Assembly: GCA_025463265.1 (NCBI GenBank)
Contig: JAOBWH010000060.1
Span: 1-60,692 of the forward strand
Length of the DNA: 60,692 bases
Reading direction: 5' to 3'
Source of the DNA: Ilumatobacteraceae bacterium
GTDB lineage: Bacteria > Actinomycetota > Acidimicrobiia > Acidimicrobiales > Iamiaceae
The position numbers and the translations under genes were made by a program. Positions 25,103 through 34,695 of this stretch are shown one piece after another. Within the stretch, counting starts at the first letter, position 1. Each line of letters begins with the position of its first letter. The notes below the pieces were generated by a model. It was not told where the DNA came from. It worked only from the letters and a program-made list of their open reading frames with translations, and did no database searches.

Positions 25103-27059
25103 ACCAGCAGGCGGCGCTGCGGCGCTGACCGCCGCGGCCGGTCCTAGCGTGCGTCGGGTGATCACGGCTGTGCACCACCTCATCTACTCCGACGACGCCC
25201 CCGCCACCCGTGCCTTCCTCCGAGACGTGTTGGGGCTGCCGTTCGTCGAGGACGGGCCGTCCGGCGATGGCTGGCTGATCTTCGGTACGGGACCGAGCGA
25301 GATGGGCGTCCACCCGACCGTCGCCGTCTGGGAGGGGAAGGAGTACCGGAGCCCCCGCCAGCACCTGATCAGCTTCATGTGCGACGACCTCCCTGCGACG
25401 ATCGCCGAGCTGGAGGCCAAGGGAGCCACCTTCGCCGAGGGCCCCGACGATCAGGGCTACGGCATCACGGCGATGGTCGAGGTCCCCGGCGCCGACCCCA
25501 TCATGATCTACCAACCCCGCCACGCGACCGCCTACGCCCTCTGACCGCTCGCGGCGCCCCATCGACGGGCGGCCACGGCCCGACCGCACAGCTGGGCGCC
25601 AGAGCCACCGGACGGTGATGGTCACGGTTGCGGTGGCGCAGTTCCCGGAACCGTCCTCGACGGCGTACTGCAGCCGGACGCTCCCGGCGACCGGACCGGC
25701 GTTGTAGCGCAGGCGATCGCCGACGACGCTGGCTGCGCCGGAGGATGGTGCCTCAGCGAGGCGGAGCGACGCACGGACCAGGTCGTCGTCCGGGTCGGTG
25801 TCGTTCGCAAGCACGTCGATGTCGATGACCGCCGTGCGCTGGACCTGGGTCTCGTCGGGGGCGGGCTCGGGTGGACGGCCGCGGTCGGGGGGCGCGGGCA
25901 CGGTGGTGCTCGAACCGACCGTCGGAGCGGTGCTCGGTGTCGGAGGCACGATCGTCGTGGTGGACGCGGTCGGAGCGGGACAGGGCCGGACCGGTCCCGA
26001 CCCGACGAGGCCCGGGATGGAGGTCGAGGAGAACGATCCCGTGGTCGATGTCGACGAGCTCGGCGGCATGGTGGCCGACGAGGTGCGACCGCCGGGGGAG
26101 GTCGTGGAGGTCGGCGGCTCGACCGGAACCGTCATCGAGGGGGCGGGGACGTTGAGGTCTCGGAAGTTGCGGAACCCGCCTTGGGTTCCGCTCGCCACCA
26201 CCACCGATGCGGCGGCTCCCGAGCCGAGCCCCACGGCTTGGGAGGTGATCCCCGCAGACGCGACGGGACCGACGAACGGGATCTGAGCGAGCCATGCCAA
26301 CGGACCGAGGACCATCCACAGCCGCCGCCCTGAGAGGTTGACCATCGCCCGGGCGACCTGCGGGTCGAACTGGGTTCCCGCACAGTCGACGACCTCGGTC
26401 AGTGCCGCCTCGGCGCTGCGGGGCCGAGGCTGGTAGCTGCGGACCGATGTCATGACGTCGTAGGAGTCCGCCACCGCCACGACCCGGGCGCCGAAGCAGA
26501 TGTCCTCACCGGCGAGGCCCTGCGGGTAGCCCGTCCCGTCCCAGCGTTCGTGGTGCTCGAGCGCGACCGGTGCGAAGGCGCCGAGCCACTCGCGCAGGCC
26601 GCCGAGCATCCGGTCGCCCTCGGCCGGGTGAGCGTGGATCATCGCCCACTCGTCGTCGCTCAGGCGGCCCGGCTTGCGCAGCACCTCGACGGGCACCGCG
26701 AGCTTGCCGATGTCGTGGAGGAGCGCAGCCCAGCGCAACCGGTCTCGATCGTGCTCGTTCAGGTGCAGCTCCTCGGCCAGCAGGTCAGCGAGGGCCCGCA
26801 CCCGCTCGGAGTGCCCCCGCGTCCGCCGGTCGTGCGCGTCGAGCGCCGCGATCAGGCGGATGAGCGTGTTCGCCGCGACCTCGGCGGTCTCGCCGAGCCC
26901 GTGCTCGAGCACGCGAGCGGTGAGGGCGTTGAGCTCGCGCCGTGTGCTCTGCCGCGTCAGCGCGACCCGCGACGGGGCGGGCCCGGGGAACAGCAGCGAC
27001 AGCCGCAGCAGCGCCACGAGCGGCATGACACGCCGAGCCAGCACCTCGCCGCCCAACAT
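25074..27059 (-). CDS. HD-GYP phosphodiesterase with Ig-like extracellular tail
   Basis: 661 residues from ATG 27059 (GTG 27062 also possible). HD-GYP domain at about 55-240: LLHDIGK, HPAEGDRML, HHERWDGTGYP; this family cleaves c-di-GMP. A membrane segment (about 248-300, LWMVLGPLAWLAQI and an Ala/Gly stretch), a Ser/Thr/Pro-rich linker, and a cadherin-like Ig domain (DVLANDTDPDDD) ending near TVTITV (about base 25615). The frame then runs open for about 180 codons, antisense across the whole VOC gene, to 25074; that tail is low in structure and may be an accident of GC-rich DNA or a lost stop. The true end is uncertain. Confidence 0.85.
   Translation of the reverse strand: MLGGEVLARRVMPLVALLRLSLLFPGPAPSRVALTRQSTRRELNALTARVLEHGLGETAEVAANTLIRLIAALDAHDRRTRGHSERVRALADLLAEELHLNEHDRDRLRWAALLHDIGKLAVPVEVLRKPGRLSDDEWAMIHAHPAEGDRMLGGLREWLGAFAPVALEHHERWDGTGYPQGLAGEDICFGARVVAVADSYDVMTSVRSYQPRPRSAEAALTEVVDCAGTQFDPQVARAMVNLSGRRLWMVLGPLAWLAQIPFVGPVASAGITSQAVGLGSGAAASVVVASGTQGGFRNFRDLNVPAPSMTVPVEPPTSTTSPGGRTSSATMPPSSSTSTTGSFSSTSIPGLVGSGPVRPCPAPTASTTTIVPPTPSTAPTVGSSTTVPAPPDRGRPPEPAPDETQVQRTAVIDIDVLANDTDPDDDLVRASLRLAEAPSSGAASVVGDRLRYNAGPVAGSVRLQYAVEDGSGNCATATVTITVRWLWRPAVRSGRGRPSMGRRERSEGVGGRVAGLVDHDGVGAGDLDHRRDAVALIVGALGEGGSLGLQLGDRRREVVAHEADQVLAGAPVLLPLPDGDGRVDAHLARSRTEDQPAIAGRPVLDERQPQHVSEEGTGGGGVVGVDEVVHSRDHPTHARTGRGGQRRSAACWFSRCRWAGR
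25149..25544 (+). CDS. VOC-family (glyoxalase-like) protein
   Basis: 131 residues from GTG 25149 (GTG 25158 also possible). One vicinal-oxygen-chelate repeat pair: AVHHLIYSDDAPATRAFL at the N-terminus with the first His, and VEVPGADPIMIYQPRH at the C-terminus. Typical of small glyoxalase/bleomycin-resistance-like proteins that bind a metal and a small molecule. No substrate can be assigned. Wholly antisense to the open tail of the HD-GYP frame. Confidence 0.85.
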   Translation: MRRVITAVHHLIYSDDAPATRAFLRDVLGLPFVEDGPSGDGWLIFGTGPSEMGVHPTVAVWEGKEYRSPRQHLISFMCDDLPATIAELEAKGATFAEGPDDQGYGITAMVEVPGADPIMIYQPRHATAYAL

Positions 27060-27310
27060 CACCGCCGCCGAGCTGGCCAGGATCGCCGTCCACCGCTACA
27101 CCCTCGCCCCCGGATCCCGCCTGGGGCGACCCCTGCGCCGCCCCCGCCAACATCCACATGTGTTGACCCCGTCGTCCCTCCACTGGGACCCGTCGACCCG
27201 GCCCTCAGATCCCGTCGCGATCAGCAGTTCGGCGACGATTCCGCCAGGATGGTCACCGCCGCCCCATCCGGGGACCATCCCGAAGCGGCCACGACCACGA
27301 GGAGATCGCC

Positions 27311-28747
27311 GTGCAGCGACTGACCGGTCTCGATGCATCGTTCCTCTACCTGGAGACGCCGTCCTCGCACATGCACGTCGCCGGGCTCATGGTCCTCGAC
27401 CCGGCCGACACGCCCGAGGGCGTGACGCTCGAGCGCGTGCGCGAGGTCTATGGCCAGCGTCTCCACCTCGCTCCGCCGTTCAGGCGCAAGCTGGCCACTG
27501 TGCCGTTCGGGCTGCACCACCCGCTCTGGATCGAAGATCCCGACTTCGACATCGACTTCCACGTCCGCGGGACCGCGCTCCCCTCGCCCGGGTCCGATGA
27601 GCAGCTCGCCACGCTCGTCGGCCGGCTCGTGGCCCAACCCCTCGACCGGTCCCGGCCGCTCTGGGAGGTCTGGGTCATCGAGGGTCTCGAGGACGGCCAT
27701 GTCGCCTGCCTCACCAAGGTCCACCACGCCGCCATCGACGGCGCGTCGGGCAACGAGCTCACCGTCGCCCTGCTCGACCTGACCGCCGAGGTCGCCGTCC
27801 ACGAACCCGAGCAGGCGTGGGTGCCCGATCGGGTTCCGTCGGACATCGAGAAGCTCGGCTACGCCGCGAACTCGCTCGCCCGCCAACCCCTGCGAGTGGC
27901 GAAGGCTGGGTGGAAGACCGCCGGCACCGCGCTCGCCCTGCGGCGTCGAAACCGCTCCGAGCCCAACCTCACGCCCCCACCAGCACCCTTCGCAGCACCG
28001 CGCACCTCGTTCAACACGGCGATCACACCTCGTCGCTCCTACGCGTTCACGTCCGTTTCGCTTCCCGCCGTCAAGGCCATCAAGGCGGAGACCGGGTCGA
28101 CGGTCAACGACGTCGTGCTCGCGCTCTGCGCCGGTGCGCTGCGGACCTACCTGATCGGCCACGGCGACCTCCCGGATGACCCGCTCGTCGCGATGGTGCC
28201 CGTCTCCGTGCGCCCGGCCGAGCTGAAGGAGGCCATGGGCAACCAGGTGGCCTCGACGTTCACCTCCCTGGCCACCGACATCGACGATCCGCTCGAACGC
28301 CTCGATGTCATCCACGAGTGCATGGTCCAGGTGAAGGAGCAGCAGAACGTCATCGGCGCCGAGGTCCTCGCGGACTGGGCCGAGTTCGCTGCTCCCGCGG
28401 TCGCCGGCAGTGCGGCTCGCCTCTACAGCCGCACGAAGATGGCCGACCGGCACCGACCGCTGTTCAACGTCACCATCTCGAACGTTCCTGGGCCGCCGTT
28501 CCCGCTCTACTCCATCGGCGCCCGCATGGTCGCCAACTACCCCATCGGCCCGATCATGGACGGCGGCGGCCTCAACATGACCGTGATGAGCTACCTGGAC
28601 CGGCTCGACTTCGGGCTCCTCGCCTGCCCCGACGTCCTTCCCGATGTGGCCCAGCTCGCCGAGGGGCTCCAGACCGCCCTCGACGAGCTCATCGCCGCCA
28701 CCGGCGTCCGCCCCACGGCCATGTGCAGGTACAGCCGCACCCCCTGA
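27311..28747 (+). CDS. Wax ester synthase / acyl-CoA:diacylglycerol acyltransferase (WS/DGAT)
   Basis: 478 residues; GTG 27311 has GGAG 6 bases upstream. The active-site motif HHAAIDG (about residue 138) and the conserved NDVVLALCAGALR (about 260) and NVTISNVPGP (about 385) are intact. These enzymes make triacylglycerol or wax esters from acyl-CoA at the membrane, as storage lipid during stress. In mycobacteria the paralog tgs1 belongs to the DosR regulon, but I see no good 14-bp DosR-like box here. Monocistronic; 250 bp of divergent intergenic DNA precede it. Confidence 0.94.
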   Translation: MQRLTGLDASFLYLETPSSHMHVAGLMVLDPADTPEGVTLERVREVYGQRLHLAPPFRRKLATVPFGLHHPLWIEDPDFDIDFHVRGTALPSPGSDEQLATLVGRLVAQPLDRSRPLWEVWVIEGLEDGHVACLTKVHHAAIDGASGNELTVALLDLTAEVAVHEPEQAWVPDRVPSDIEKLGYAANSLARQPLRVAKAGWKTAGTALALRRRNRSEPNLTPPPAPFAAPRTSFNTAITPRRSYAFTSVSLPAVKAIKAETGSTVNDVVLALCAGALRTYLIGHGDLPDDPLVAMVPVSVRPAELKEAMGNQVASTFTSLATDIDDPLERLDVIHECMVQVKEQQNVIGAEVLADWAEFAAPAVAGSAARLYSRTKMADRHRPLFNVTISNVPGPPFPLYSIGARMVANYPIGPIMDGGGLNMTVMSYLDRLDFGLLACPDVLPDVAQLAEGLQTALDELIAATGVRPTAMCRYSRTP

Positions 28748-28768
28748 CCGCGAACGTGCCCGGCATCG

Positions 28769-29155
28769 TCAGGACGGGCATCCGCCGTGATCCCATCGTG
28801 CCCGGGTGGGGCCGCTGGGATGCTCGGGGCCTGGCCACTGGGAGCCTGCGGCGGTGAGCACCTCGGCGAGCGGTCCGAGGTGGTCGATGAGCTGAGCGAG
28901 CTCGCCGGCGTCGAGGACGTCGTAGCCCGGCGCGGCGAGCCGGTCGGTGAGCGACTCGAGGCGCTCCTTGACGTGCCGCCCGGAGGTGGTGAGCCATCCG
29001 TCATCGCCGACGAGGCCTCTGATCCGCATCCCGTCGACGACGTCGGCCAGTTGCTGGCGAGGGAGGTGCGAGATGCGGCCGAAGGACGCTGCGGGGGTGC
29101 CTTCGGAGAGCGCGTGCAGCACGTGTGCCTCCGTGCCGCCGATGCCCAGGGTCAT
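28769..29155 (-). CDS. Winged-helix (MarR/PadR-like) protein
   Basis: 128 residues. Residues about 5-80 fold as a winged HTH (FGRISHLPRQQLADVV, then a turn GLVGDDGWLTTSG) followed by a dimerisation helix (VKERLESLTDRL). Of the type seen in MarR-like regulators; no ligand known. It lies 15 bp downstream of the membrane protein gene on the same strand, so probably cotranscribed. Confidence 0.7.
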   Translation of the reverse strand: MTLGIGGTEAHVLHALSEGTPAASFGRISHLPRQQLADVVDGMRIRGLVGDDGWLTTSGRHVKERLESLTDRLAAPGYDVLDAGELAQLIDHLGPLAEVLTAAGSQWPGPEHPSGPTRARWDHGGCPS

Positions 29156-29169
29156 CAGGGCGGCCGGTC

Positions 29170-29661
29170 CTACGCCCGTGGGCGGGTGTCGACGGTGGTG
29201 TCGCGATCGTTGTCGTGGCGGCTGGCGAGGCCCATGGCCAGCACCGCCGTCTGCACCGCAGCGACGACGATGGCCAAGATGAGACCGATCTCGACGCCGA
29301 CCTGGTCTCCGAGGTCAGGGCTGATGGCACCCTTGCCCAGGTAGATGCCGACGGCGAGCAGCAGGCTGGTGGCGGCGAGCCCGGCGGGCACGGCGCTGGG
29401 CACACCTCGGCCCGGCCGCAGCTCGGTGGCGCCCAGCACGGCGATGAGTCCGGCGGCGAGGGCGAAGCCGATGACGGCCGTGGTGGGCATCTGGAAGGCG
29501 AACCCGGAGTACTTCAACTGGTCGCTGCCTTCGCCGAGGCTGAGCCAGCGCATGAAGCCGAGCAGGAACATGACCAGACCGAGGAGGCCGCCGACGAGCG
29601 ACAGCAGGCGCTCTCGGTCCGCCTTGTCGGCGTCACGGGTGGTGGGATCGTTCGCAGCCAT
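29170..29661 (-). CDS. Four-helix membrane protein, DUF5336-like
   Basis: 163 residues from ATG 29661 (MAANDPTT). Four membrane helices (about 18-42, 58-78, 88-108, 120-145) with a basic C-terminus. Resembles small actinobacterial membrane proteins of unknown role. An inverted repeat TTCACA-TT-TGTGAA lies 52 bases before its start, and a large hairpin lies about 100 bases before it. Operon with the winged-helix gene downstream. Confidence 0.75.
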   Translation of the reverse strand: MAANDPTTRDADKADRERLLSLVGGLLGLVMFLLGFMRWLSLGEGSDQLKYSGFAFQMPTTAVIGFALAAGLIAVLGATELRPGRGVPSAVPAGLAATSLLLAVGIYLGKGAISPDLGDQVGVEIGLILAIVVAAVQTAVLAMGLASRHDNDRDTTVDTRPRA

Positions 29662-29713
29662 CGGGAACTCGTTTCGGTAGGCGGAGCGGTGAGCGGACCG
29701 CTCCTGCCCGTTG

Positions 29714-29727
29714 TTCACATTTGTGAA
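29714..29727. promoter_or_regulatory. Candidate operator TTCACA-TT-TGTGAA
   Basis: Perfect 6-bp inverted repeat with 2-base spacer, 52 bases upstream of the membrane-protein start. Symmetric and AT-rich against the GC background, as for a dimeric repressor site. Regulator not identified. Confidence 0.5.
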
Positions 29728-29757
29728 ACAGAGGCGCTGCACGTGGGTCGCCAGGCG

Positions 29758-29785
29758 CCCTCCGCCCTCGTGGGAGGGCGGAGGG
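29758..29785. terminator. 12-bp perfect hairpin, probable terminator
   Basis: CCCTCCGCCCTC and its exact complement flank a 4-base loop (GTGG). No T-run. It may end transcripts from the DoxX gene, which stops about 260 bases away on the minus strand. Confidence 0.5.
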
Positions 29786-30045
29786 TGCACCGCCGAGAAC
29801 ATGCGGGCTCCCGCCGCGGACGGGAACCCGCGCCCTCACCGCACGGCACACGCTTTGAACCGTTGCGGATCACCGGGTCGCGGTCGTTCTGCCCCTGACT
29901 CGTGGTCCCAAACGATCTGCTGAGCGACCCCCTGGTGCACGCCGCACCTCGACCACACGCCGCCTCAGCGGTCCGGGCTGATCGCCGACCCGGTGGCCAA
30001 CCTGGGCAGCGGTGGGGAGGCTCGGATCCACGTCGGCGGGGCGGT

Positions 30046-30612
30046 TCAGCGAAGGAACGGCAGGCGGCCGACCAGAGGCAGGCGGCTCCACACCCGACCG
30101 AGTCCAGCGGTGTCTCCGGCGTTCACGAGCGCCAGCCCGACGAGGACCATGGCGTAGATGAGGTGGTCGTCCATGAACGGGTTGTTGTCGAGCGGCAGCG
30201 AGGCCGCCCACATGAACACCAGCAGGAGCCCGCCGCTCGCCGCTGCGATGCGCATCCCGATGCCGAGGGTCAGCGCCACACCCACTCCGAGGAGTCCGGC
30301 CATGAAGAGCCAGTCGGCCCAGGCACTGCCGGCCATGGAGTGGAAGGTGCTGGCGAACGGGCCGGCGGCACCCGACAGGAACCCGGTGGTGGGAGACCCG
30401 CCGTCGAGCCACGCTCCGGCTGCTGGGGTGGCCTTGCCCCACCCGAAGGTCTTGTCGAGGAACGCCCACAGGAACGTGAAGCCGAGGCTGACGCGGACGA
30501 GGGCGCCCACGTACCGGGCGGCGACGATCCGGGCCGGCTCGGCTCGGGCTTCGACCCGGTCTCGTTCGAAGGTGGCTCCTTGAGCTCGGGTGGGTGTGAC
30601 GGCGATGGTCAT
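30046..30612 (-). CDS. DoxX-family membrane protein
   Basis: 188 residues; ATG 30612 has AGAGGA 8 bases upstream (ATG 30621 overlaps it). DoxX/SURF4-like four-helix fold: ALVRVSLGFTFLWAFLDKTFG at about 38-58, then helices near 100, 120 and 155. DoxX proteins act in membrane redox and quinone-linked processes, including thiosulfate:quinone oxidoreductase subunits. Second DoxX-type gene in the window (see 55649). Confidence 0.85.
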   Translation of the reverse strand: MTIAVTPTRAQGATFERDRVEARAEPARIVAARYVGALVRVSLGFTFLWAFLDKTFGWGKATPAAGAWLDGGSPTTGFLSGAAGPFASTFHSMAGSAWADWLFMAGLLGVGVALTLGIGMRIAAASGGLLLVFMWAASLPLDNNPFMDDHLIYAMVLVGLALVNAGDTAGLGRVWSRLPLVGRLPFLR

Positions 30613-30764
30613 GTGCTTCATCCTCTGGGCTGTGGCTCAGGGAAGGCGTTCGCCTGGTTCGACCGCTACGTCGGTCAGCCGAGGCGCTCCCTGAGCCGGG
30701 TGGCTTCGTTGTTCCTGTCTCCACAGTGTTCGGACCGGGTGGACGGATCCAGGGTCAAAGTGCT

Positions 30765-32252
30765 CTACCTGAGGACGCCGCGGGCATCCGGCTCCTCGAT
30801 CTGGTCGATGGGCTCGGGTACGAGGCCGAGGCGCTCGCGGCGGGCCTTGAGGAACGAGTAGATCGGGATGCCGATCAGGATCAGGACCATGGCCTGGTAG
30901 ACGGACTGGTAGCCCGAGGCGAAGGTGACCCACAGGGAGAACAGGGCGCTGACACCGGCGATCGAGAGGTCTCGGGCGAGGTTCCAGCCTTGGACCTTCC
31001 GGCGGCGCGACACCAGGTAGGCGAGCTGGGAGCAGGCGGAGAAGAAGTACGGGATGGCCACGGTGACCACGGAGAGGTACACGAGGTAGGTGAACACCTT
31101 GAGCCCGGTCGAGCCGCTGTAGCTCCACGCCATGAGCACGGAGGCGACGATGGTCGATGCGATGATGCCGAACCACGGCGTGCCGTTGCGGTCCTCCTTG
31201 GCGAAGGAGCGCGGGAAGAGCCCGTCTCGCGCAGCGGCGAAGGGCATCTCGGCGGTGACGAGGGTCCAGCCGTTGAGGGCGCCGATGCCGGAGACCACGG
31301 CGATCAGCGCGACGGCCTTGCCCACCCAGCCGGCGCCGGAGAACATCGATTGGATGCCGGCGACGAAGGGCGCGCCGTCGTCGACGAGCTGGTCGTGCGG
31401 GACGAGCCCCATGATGACGGCCGTGACGGCGACGTAGAGCAGGCCGCTGGCCGCAGTTCCGATGACCGATGCCCGCCCCACGTTGCGCCGGGGGTCCCTG
31501 ACCCGGCCGGCGGCGATCGATGCGCACTCGACGCCGATGAACGAGAAGAGGGCGACACCGGCGGCGATGCCGATGCCGTCGTAGAGGCTGCCGCCCGACG
31601 CGTTGAAGGGGCCGAAGTTGGCGGACGACACGAAGAACCAGCCGAAGATGGCGACGAAGACGAGGGGCACGAACTTGAGCACCACGGTGAGGTTTTGGAA
31701 CCAGGCCATCTGGCGGATGCCGGCGAGGTTGATGATGGCGGGGATCCACAGCCCGGTGAGGGCGATGCCGAGGTTGGTCCACGCCGAGGGGTTCTCGATC
31801 CCGAACAGCGACTCGACGTAGAGCACCCAGGAGGCGACGATCGCCGCGTTGCCGGCCCAGCAGGTGATCCAGTAGCACCAGGCCGTCAGGTAGCCGGCGA
31901 AGTCGCCGAACTCGTGGCGCGAGTAGGCGTAGAGGCCGCCATCGACGCTGGGAACCCGCTTGGTCAGCTGGCCGAACATCACGCCCAGCAGGACCGCGCC
32001 GACCGCGATGACCGCCAGCGTGATGATCGAGCTGGTCCCGGCGCCGGCCATCACCGCGGGCATGGTGAACACGCCGGTGCCGATGATGCTGCCGATCACG
32101 AGGGCGGTCGACGACGTGAGCCCCAGTTCAGCCGACGGGTCGTGGCGCCCGGTGGCCTGCCCTGGGGTCGGGCTGGCAGGCGCAGCGGGCGGCGGGCCGG
32201 AGGGCGGCGGACTGGCGGGCGGCGCTGGCGGCGGTTCGAGGATCGAGGTCAT
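30765..32252 (-). CDS. arcD: APC-family amino acid antiporter, probable arginine/ornithine type
   Basis: 495 residues from ATG 32252. A Pro-rich N-terminus is followed by about 12 membrane helices. The family motif [16 protein letters not shown] is in helix 1, and [18 protein letters not shown] lies in the conserved loop. By family these are basic amino acid antiporters of the AdiC/ArcD type. It is divergent from arcA across 187 bp containing the paired 13-mers, which makes arginine-ornithine exchange the likely role; substrate is inferred from context. The symbol rests on that context. Confidence 0.88.
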   Translation of the reverse strand: MTSILEPPPAPPASPPPSGPPPAAPASPTPGQATGRHDPSAELGLTSSTALVIGSIIGTGVFTMPAVMAGAGTSSIITLAVIAVGAVLLGVMFGQLTKRVPSVDGGLYAYSRHEFGDFAGYLTAWCYWITCWAGNAAIVASWVLYVESLFGIENPSAWTNLGIALTGLWIPAIINLAGIRQMAWFQNLTVVLKFVPLVFVAIFGWFFVSSANFGPFNASGGSLYDGIGIAAGVALFSFIGVECASIAAGRVRDPRRNVGRASVIGTAASGLLYVAVTAVIMGLVPHDQLVDDGAPFVAGIQSMFSGAGWVGKAVALIAVVSGIGALNGWTLVTAEMPFAAARDGLFPRSFAKEDRNGTPWFGIIASTIVASVLMAWSYSGSTGLKVFTYLVYLSVVTVAIPYFFSACSQLAYLVSRRRKVQGWNLARDLSIAGVSALFSLWVTFASGYQSVYQAMVLILIGIPIYSFLKARRERLGLVPEPIDQIEEPDARGVLR

Positions 32253-32330
32253 GTGGCGGTCCGTTCTGCACGGCACACCGACGTCGGCGTGGCTGACTCC
32301 GATCGTGGACCTCGCCTCGGCTGGAGGGCA

Positions 32331-32344
32331 GGGCCGAAGGTCAC
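32331..32344 (-). promoter_or_regulatory. DosR-like box, arcD side (GTGACCTTCGGCCC)
   Basis: Minus-strand copy of a 14-mer with the GGGAC-N4-GNCCC layout of DosR/DevR half-sites. It shares the 13-mer TGACCTTCGGCCC with the plus-strand site at 32368 and forms an inverted pair with it, arms separated by about 25 bases, between the divergent arcD-like and arcA genes. Confidence 0.6.
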
Positions 32345-32367
32345 CAACGCCGGGTCCACGTCCGTCG

Positions 32368-32381
32368 ATGACCTTCGGCCC
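32368..32381 (+). promoter_or_regulatory. DosR-like box, arcA side (ATGACCTTCGGCCC)
   Basis: Plus-strand copy of the 13-mer, 58 bases upstream of the arcA start. With 32331-32344 it makes a 13-bp perfect inverted repeat, so a stem-loop in RNA is an alternative reading. A weaker GGGACCTTC lies at 32411. Confidence 0.6.
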
Positions 32382-32439
32382 TTGTTCTCCGCGCCCGGCG
32401 CGCACACGATGGGACCTTCCCCCGGACTCAGGAGCTCAC

Positions 32440-33666
32440 ATGTCGTCGCCATTCGGTGTTCACTCCGAAGTCGGTCAGCTGCGGCGGGTGATCGTGCACC
32501 GCCCCGGCCTCGAGCTGAGCCGGCTCACCCCGAGCAACGCCGAGGGCCTGCTGTTCGACGACATCTTGTGGGCGCAGAAGGCGCGCGAGGAGCACGACGC
32601 GTTCGTCGCCGCCCTCGAGGAGGCCCACGTCGAGACCCACTACTTCGCGGACCTGCTCGCCCAGACCCTCGCGGTCCCCGATGCTCGCGACCACGTGCTC
32701 GATGAGCTGTGCACGCCGCAGCGAGTCGGGCCTGCCCTGGTCGCGCCGTTGCGAAAGCTGGCCGAGGAGGCGGAACCGGACGATCTGGCCCGCTACCTCG
32801 TCGGCGGGATCACGCGGTCCGATCTCGGGTCCCTGCAGGCGACGAGCCTCACCTGGAGCGCCCTGCGGGAGGACGACTTCGTGCTCGCCCCGCTGCCCAA
32901 CCACCTGTTCCCCCGCGACAACTCCTTCTGGGTGTACGACGGCGTCGCCATCAGCCCCATGGCGAAGACCGCTCGGCAGCGCGAGGCCGTGCACATGCGG
33001 GCGATCTACCGCTACCACCCGATGTTCGCCGACGCCACGTTCCCGACCTGGCTCGGCGGCGCCGACGCGCCCTTGACCCCGGCCTCGATCGAGGGTGGCG
33101 ATGTGCACGTGTTGGGCGACGGCATCGTGCTGGTCGGCATGGGAGAGCGCACCACGCCTGCAGCCGTCGAGATGCTCACCGCCTCGCTGTTCGCGCACCG
33201 CAGGGCGACCCGGGTCGTCGCCATCGAGCTGCCACGCTCGCACGCCTTCATGCACCTCGACACGGTGATGACCATGGTCGATCGCGACACGTTCATCGCC
33301 TACCCGTACCTCGACGACGACCTGGGCTCCTGGACCCTCACACCCGGGGATGCTTCCGCCAACGACATCCAGGTCGAACGGAACGATGACCTCTGGGCCT
33401 CGATCGCGTCTGCGCTCGAGGTCGACAAGGTTCGAGTCCTCCGAGCCGACGAGGACATCCGCGCCGCCGAGCGGGAGCAGTGGGACGACGGCACGAACTT
33501 CCTCGCCGTCGCCCCCGGCGTGGTCGTGGGCTACGACCGCAACGTCACGACCAACACGATGCTCCGCCGAGCTGGGATCGAGGTCATCTCCATCGCCGGC
33601 AGCGAGCTCGGCCGTGGTCGCGGTGGACCCCGCTGCATGACGTGCCCCATCGAGCGGGCGGCCTGA
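32440..33666 (+). CDS. arcA: Arginine deiminase
   Basis: 408 residues from ATG 32440, with AGGAG 5 bases upstream. Motifs: FPRDNSFW (substrate loop, about 163), EGGDVHV (about 218), [11 protein letters not shown] (about 268), and nucleophile Cys399 in GPRCMTCP. It converts arginine to citrulline and ammonia in the cytoplasm, the first step of the ATP-yielding arginine deiminase pathway. Followed by arcB after 2 bp. Length is usual for the family. The paired 13-mers upstream suggest oxygen control. Confidence 0.97.
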   Translation: MSSPFGVHSEVGQLRRVIVHRPGLELSRLTPSNAEGLLFDDILWAQKAREEHDAFVAALEEAHVETHYFADLLAQTLAVPDARDHVLDELCTPQRVGPALVAPLRKLAEEAEPDDLARYLVGGITRSDLGSLQATSLTWSALREDDFVLAPLPNHLFPRDNSFWVYDGVAISPMAKTARQREAVHMRAIYRYHPMFADATFPTWLGGADAPLTPASIEGGDVHVLGDGIVLVGMGERTTPAAVEMLTASLFAHRRATRVVAIELPRSHAFMHLDTVMTMVDRDTFIAYPYLDDDLGSWTLTPGDASANDIQVERNDDLWASIASALEVDKVRVLRADEDIRAAEREQWDDGTNFLAVAPGVVVGYDRNVTTNTMLRRAGIEVISIAGSELGRGRGGPRCMTCPIERAA

Positions 33667-33668
33667 TC

Positions 33669-34688
33669 GTGACCATCGCCGCAACCCCCGCCCTCGACCT
33701 GCGCGGCCGGAGCTTCCTCAAGGAGCTCGATTTCACCGCGGCAGACCTGCTGGGTCTCCTCGACCTCGCCGCTCAGCTCAAGGCCGACCGGTCTGCGGGG
33801 GTGGAGGACCGCCACCTCGACGGCCGCAACATCGCCGTGATCTTCGAGAAGCCATCGACCCGCACCCGGTGCGCGTTCGAGGTCGCCGCCCACGAACAGG
33901 GGGCGCACGTCACCTACCTCGACCCGACCGGCTCGCAGATGGGGCACAAGGAATCCACGAAGGACACAGCGCGGGTGCTCGGCCGCATGTTCGACGGCAT
34001 CGAGTACCGCGGCTTCGCCCAGGCCACCATCGAGGTCCTGGCCGCCCACGCCGGCGTCCCCGTCTGGAACGGCCTCACCGACGAGTGGCACCCCACGCAG
34101 ATGCTGGCCGACATGCTCACCATGCGCGAGCACACGACGAAGGCGCTCGGCGACGTGGCGTACTGCTACCTGGGTGACGGACGGAACAACACCGCCCGCT
34201 CCCTTCTCGTCACCGGGGCCATGCTCGGCATGGATGTCCGCATCGCCGCACCAGCGGACCTGTGGCCCGACGCTGACCTCCGTGCGCAGGTCGACGTGAT
34301 CGCTGCCGTCACCGGCGCACGGATCCAGATCACCGAGGTGGTCGCAGACGCGGTCGCCGGCGTCGACTACCTCTCCACCGACGTGTGGGTGTCGATGGGC
34401 GAGCCTCCAGAAGCGTGGGACGCCCGAATCGCCGCGCTCCTCCCGTACCAGGTCGATGCCGACGTGCTGGCCCTGACCGGGAACCCGGAGGTCAAGTTCA
34501 TGCACTGCCTCCCCGCGCTGCACGACCGGACGACGGCCGTGGGCGAAGCCCTGTTCCAACGGACCGGCCTCGAGTGCCTCGAGGTCACCGACGAGGTCTT
34601 CGAGTCCGAGCACTCGATCGTGTTCGACCAAGCCGAGAACCGCCTCCACACCATCAAGGCCGTCATGGTCGCCACGCTGCGGTCCTGA
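33669..34688 (+). CDS. arcB: Ornithine carbamoyltransferase, catabolic type
   Basis: 339 residues from GTG 33669, 2 bp after the arcA stop. Carbamoyl-phosphate motif [12 protein letters not shown] (about 57-68, the Cys-Ala-Phe form seen in catabolic enzymes rather than the biosynthetic Val-Ser form), HPTQMLAD (about 142), and HCLPA (about 278) are intact. It splits citrulline to ornithine and carbamoyl phosphate. Its adjacency to arcA rather than arg genes supports the catabolic role. Confidence 0.96.
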   Translation: MTIAATPALDLRGRSFLKELDFTAADLLGLLDLAAQLKADRSAGVEDRHLDGRNIAVIFEKPSTRTRCAFEVAAHEQGAHVTYLDPTGSQMGHKESTKDTARVLGRMFDGIEYRGFAQATIEVLAAHAGVPVWNGLTDEWHPTQMLADMLTMREHTTKALGDVAYCYLGDGRNNTARSLLVTGAMLGMDVRIAAPADLWPDADLRAQVDVIAAVTGARIQITEVVADAVAGVDYLSTDVWVSMGEPPEAWDARIAALLPYQVDADVLALTGNPEVKFMHCLPALHDRTTAVGEALFQRTGLECLEVTDEVFESEHSIVFDQAENRLHTIKAVMVATLRS

Positions 34689-34695
34689 GGGCGGA

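Larger units (their letters stand above)
29662..30045. other. Intergenic stretch with operator-like palindrome and hairpin
   Basis: About 380 bases without a gene between two minus-strand membrane-protein genes. It holds the TTCACATTTGTGAA palindrome (29714-29727) and the 12-bp hairpin (29758-29785). The right half is GC-rich with no clear promoter. Open frames here are shadows. Confidence 0.5.

Noticed and set aside
27186-27200. GGGACCCGTCGACCC upstream of the WS/DGAT gene as a DosR-like box
   Set aside because: Spacing is 15 rather than 14 bases and the centre is GC-rich; not counted although tgs1 is DosR-controlled in mycobacteria.
30726-32705. 659-residue plus-strand open frame
   Set aside because: Antisense to the permease gene and crossing the arcA promoter.
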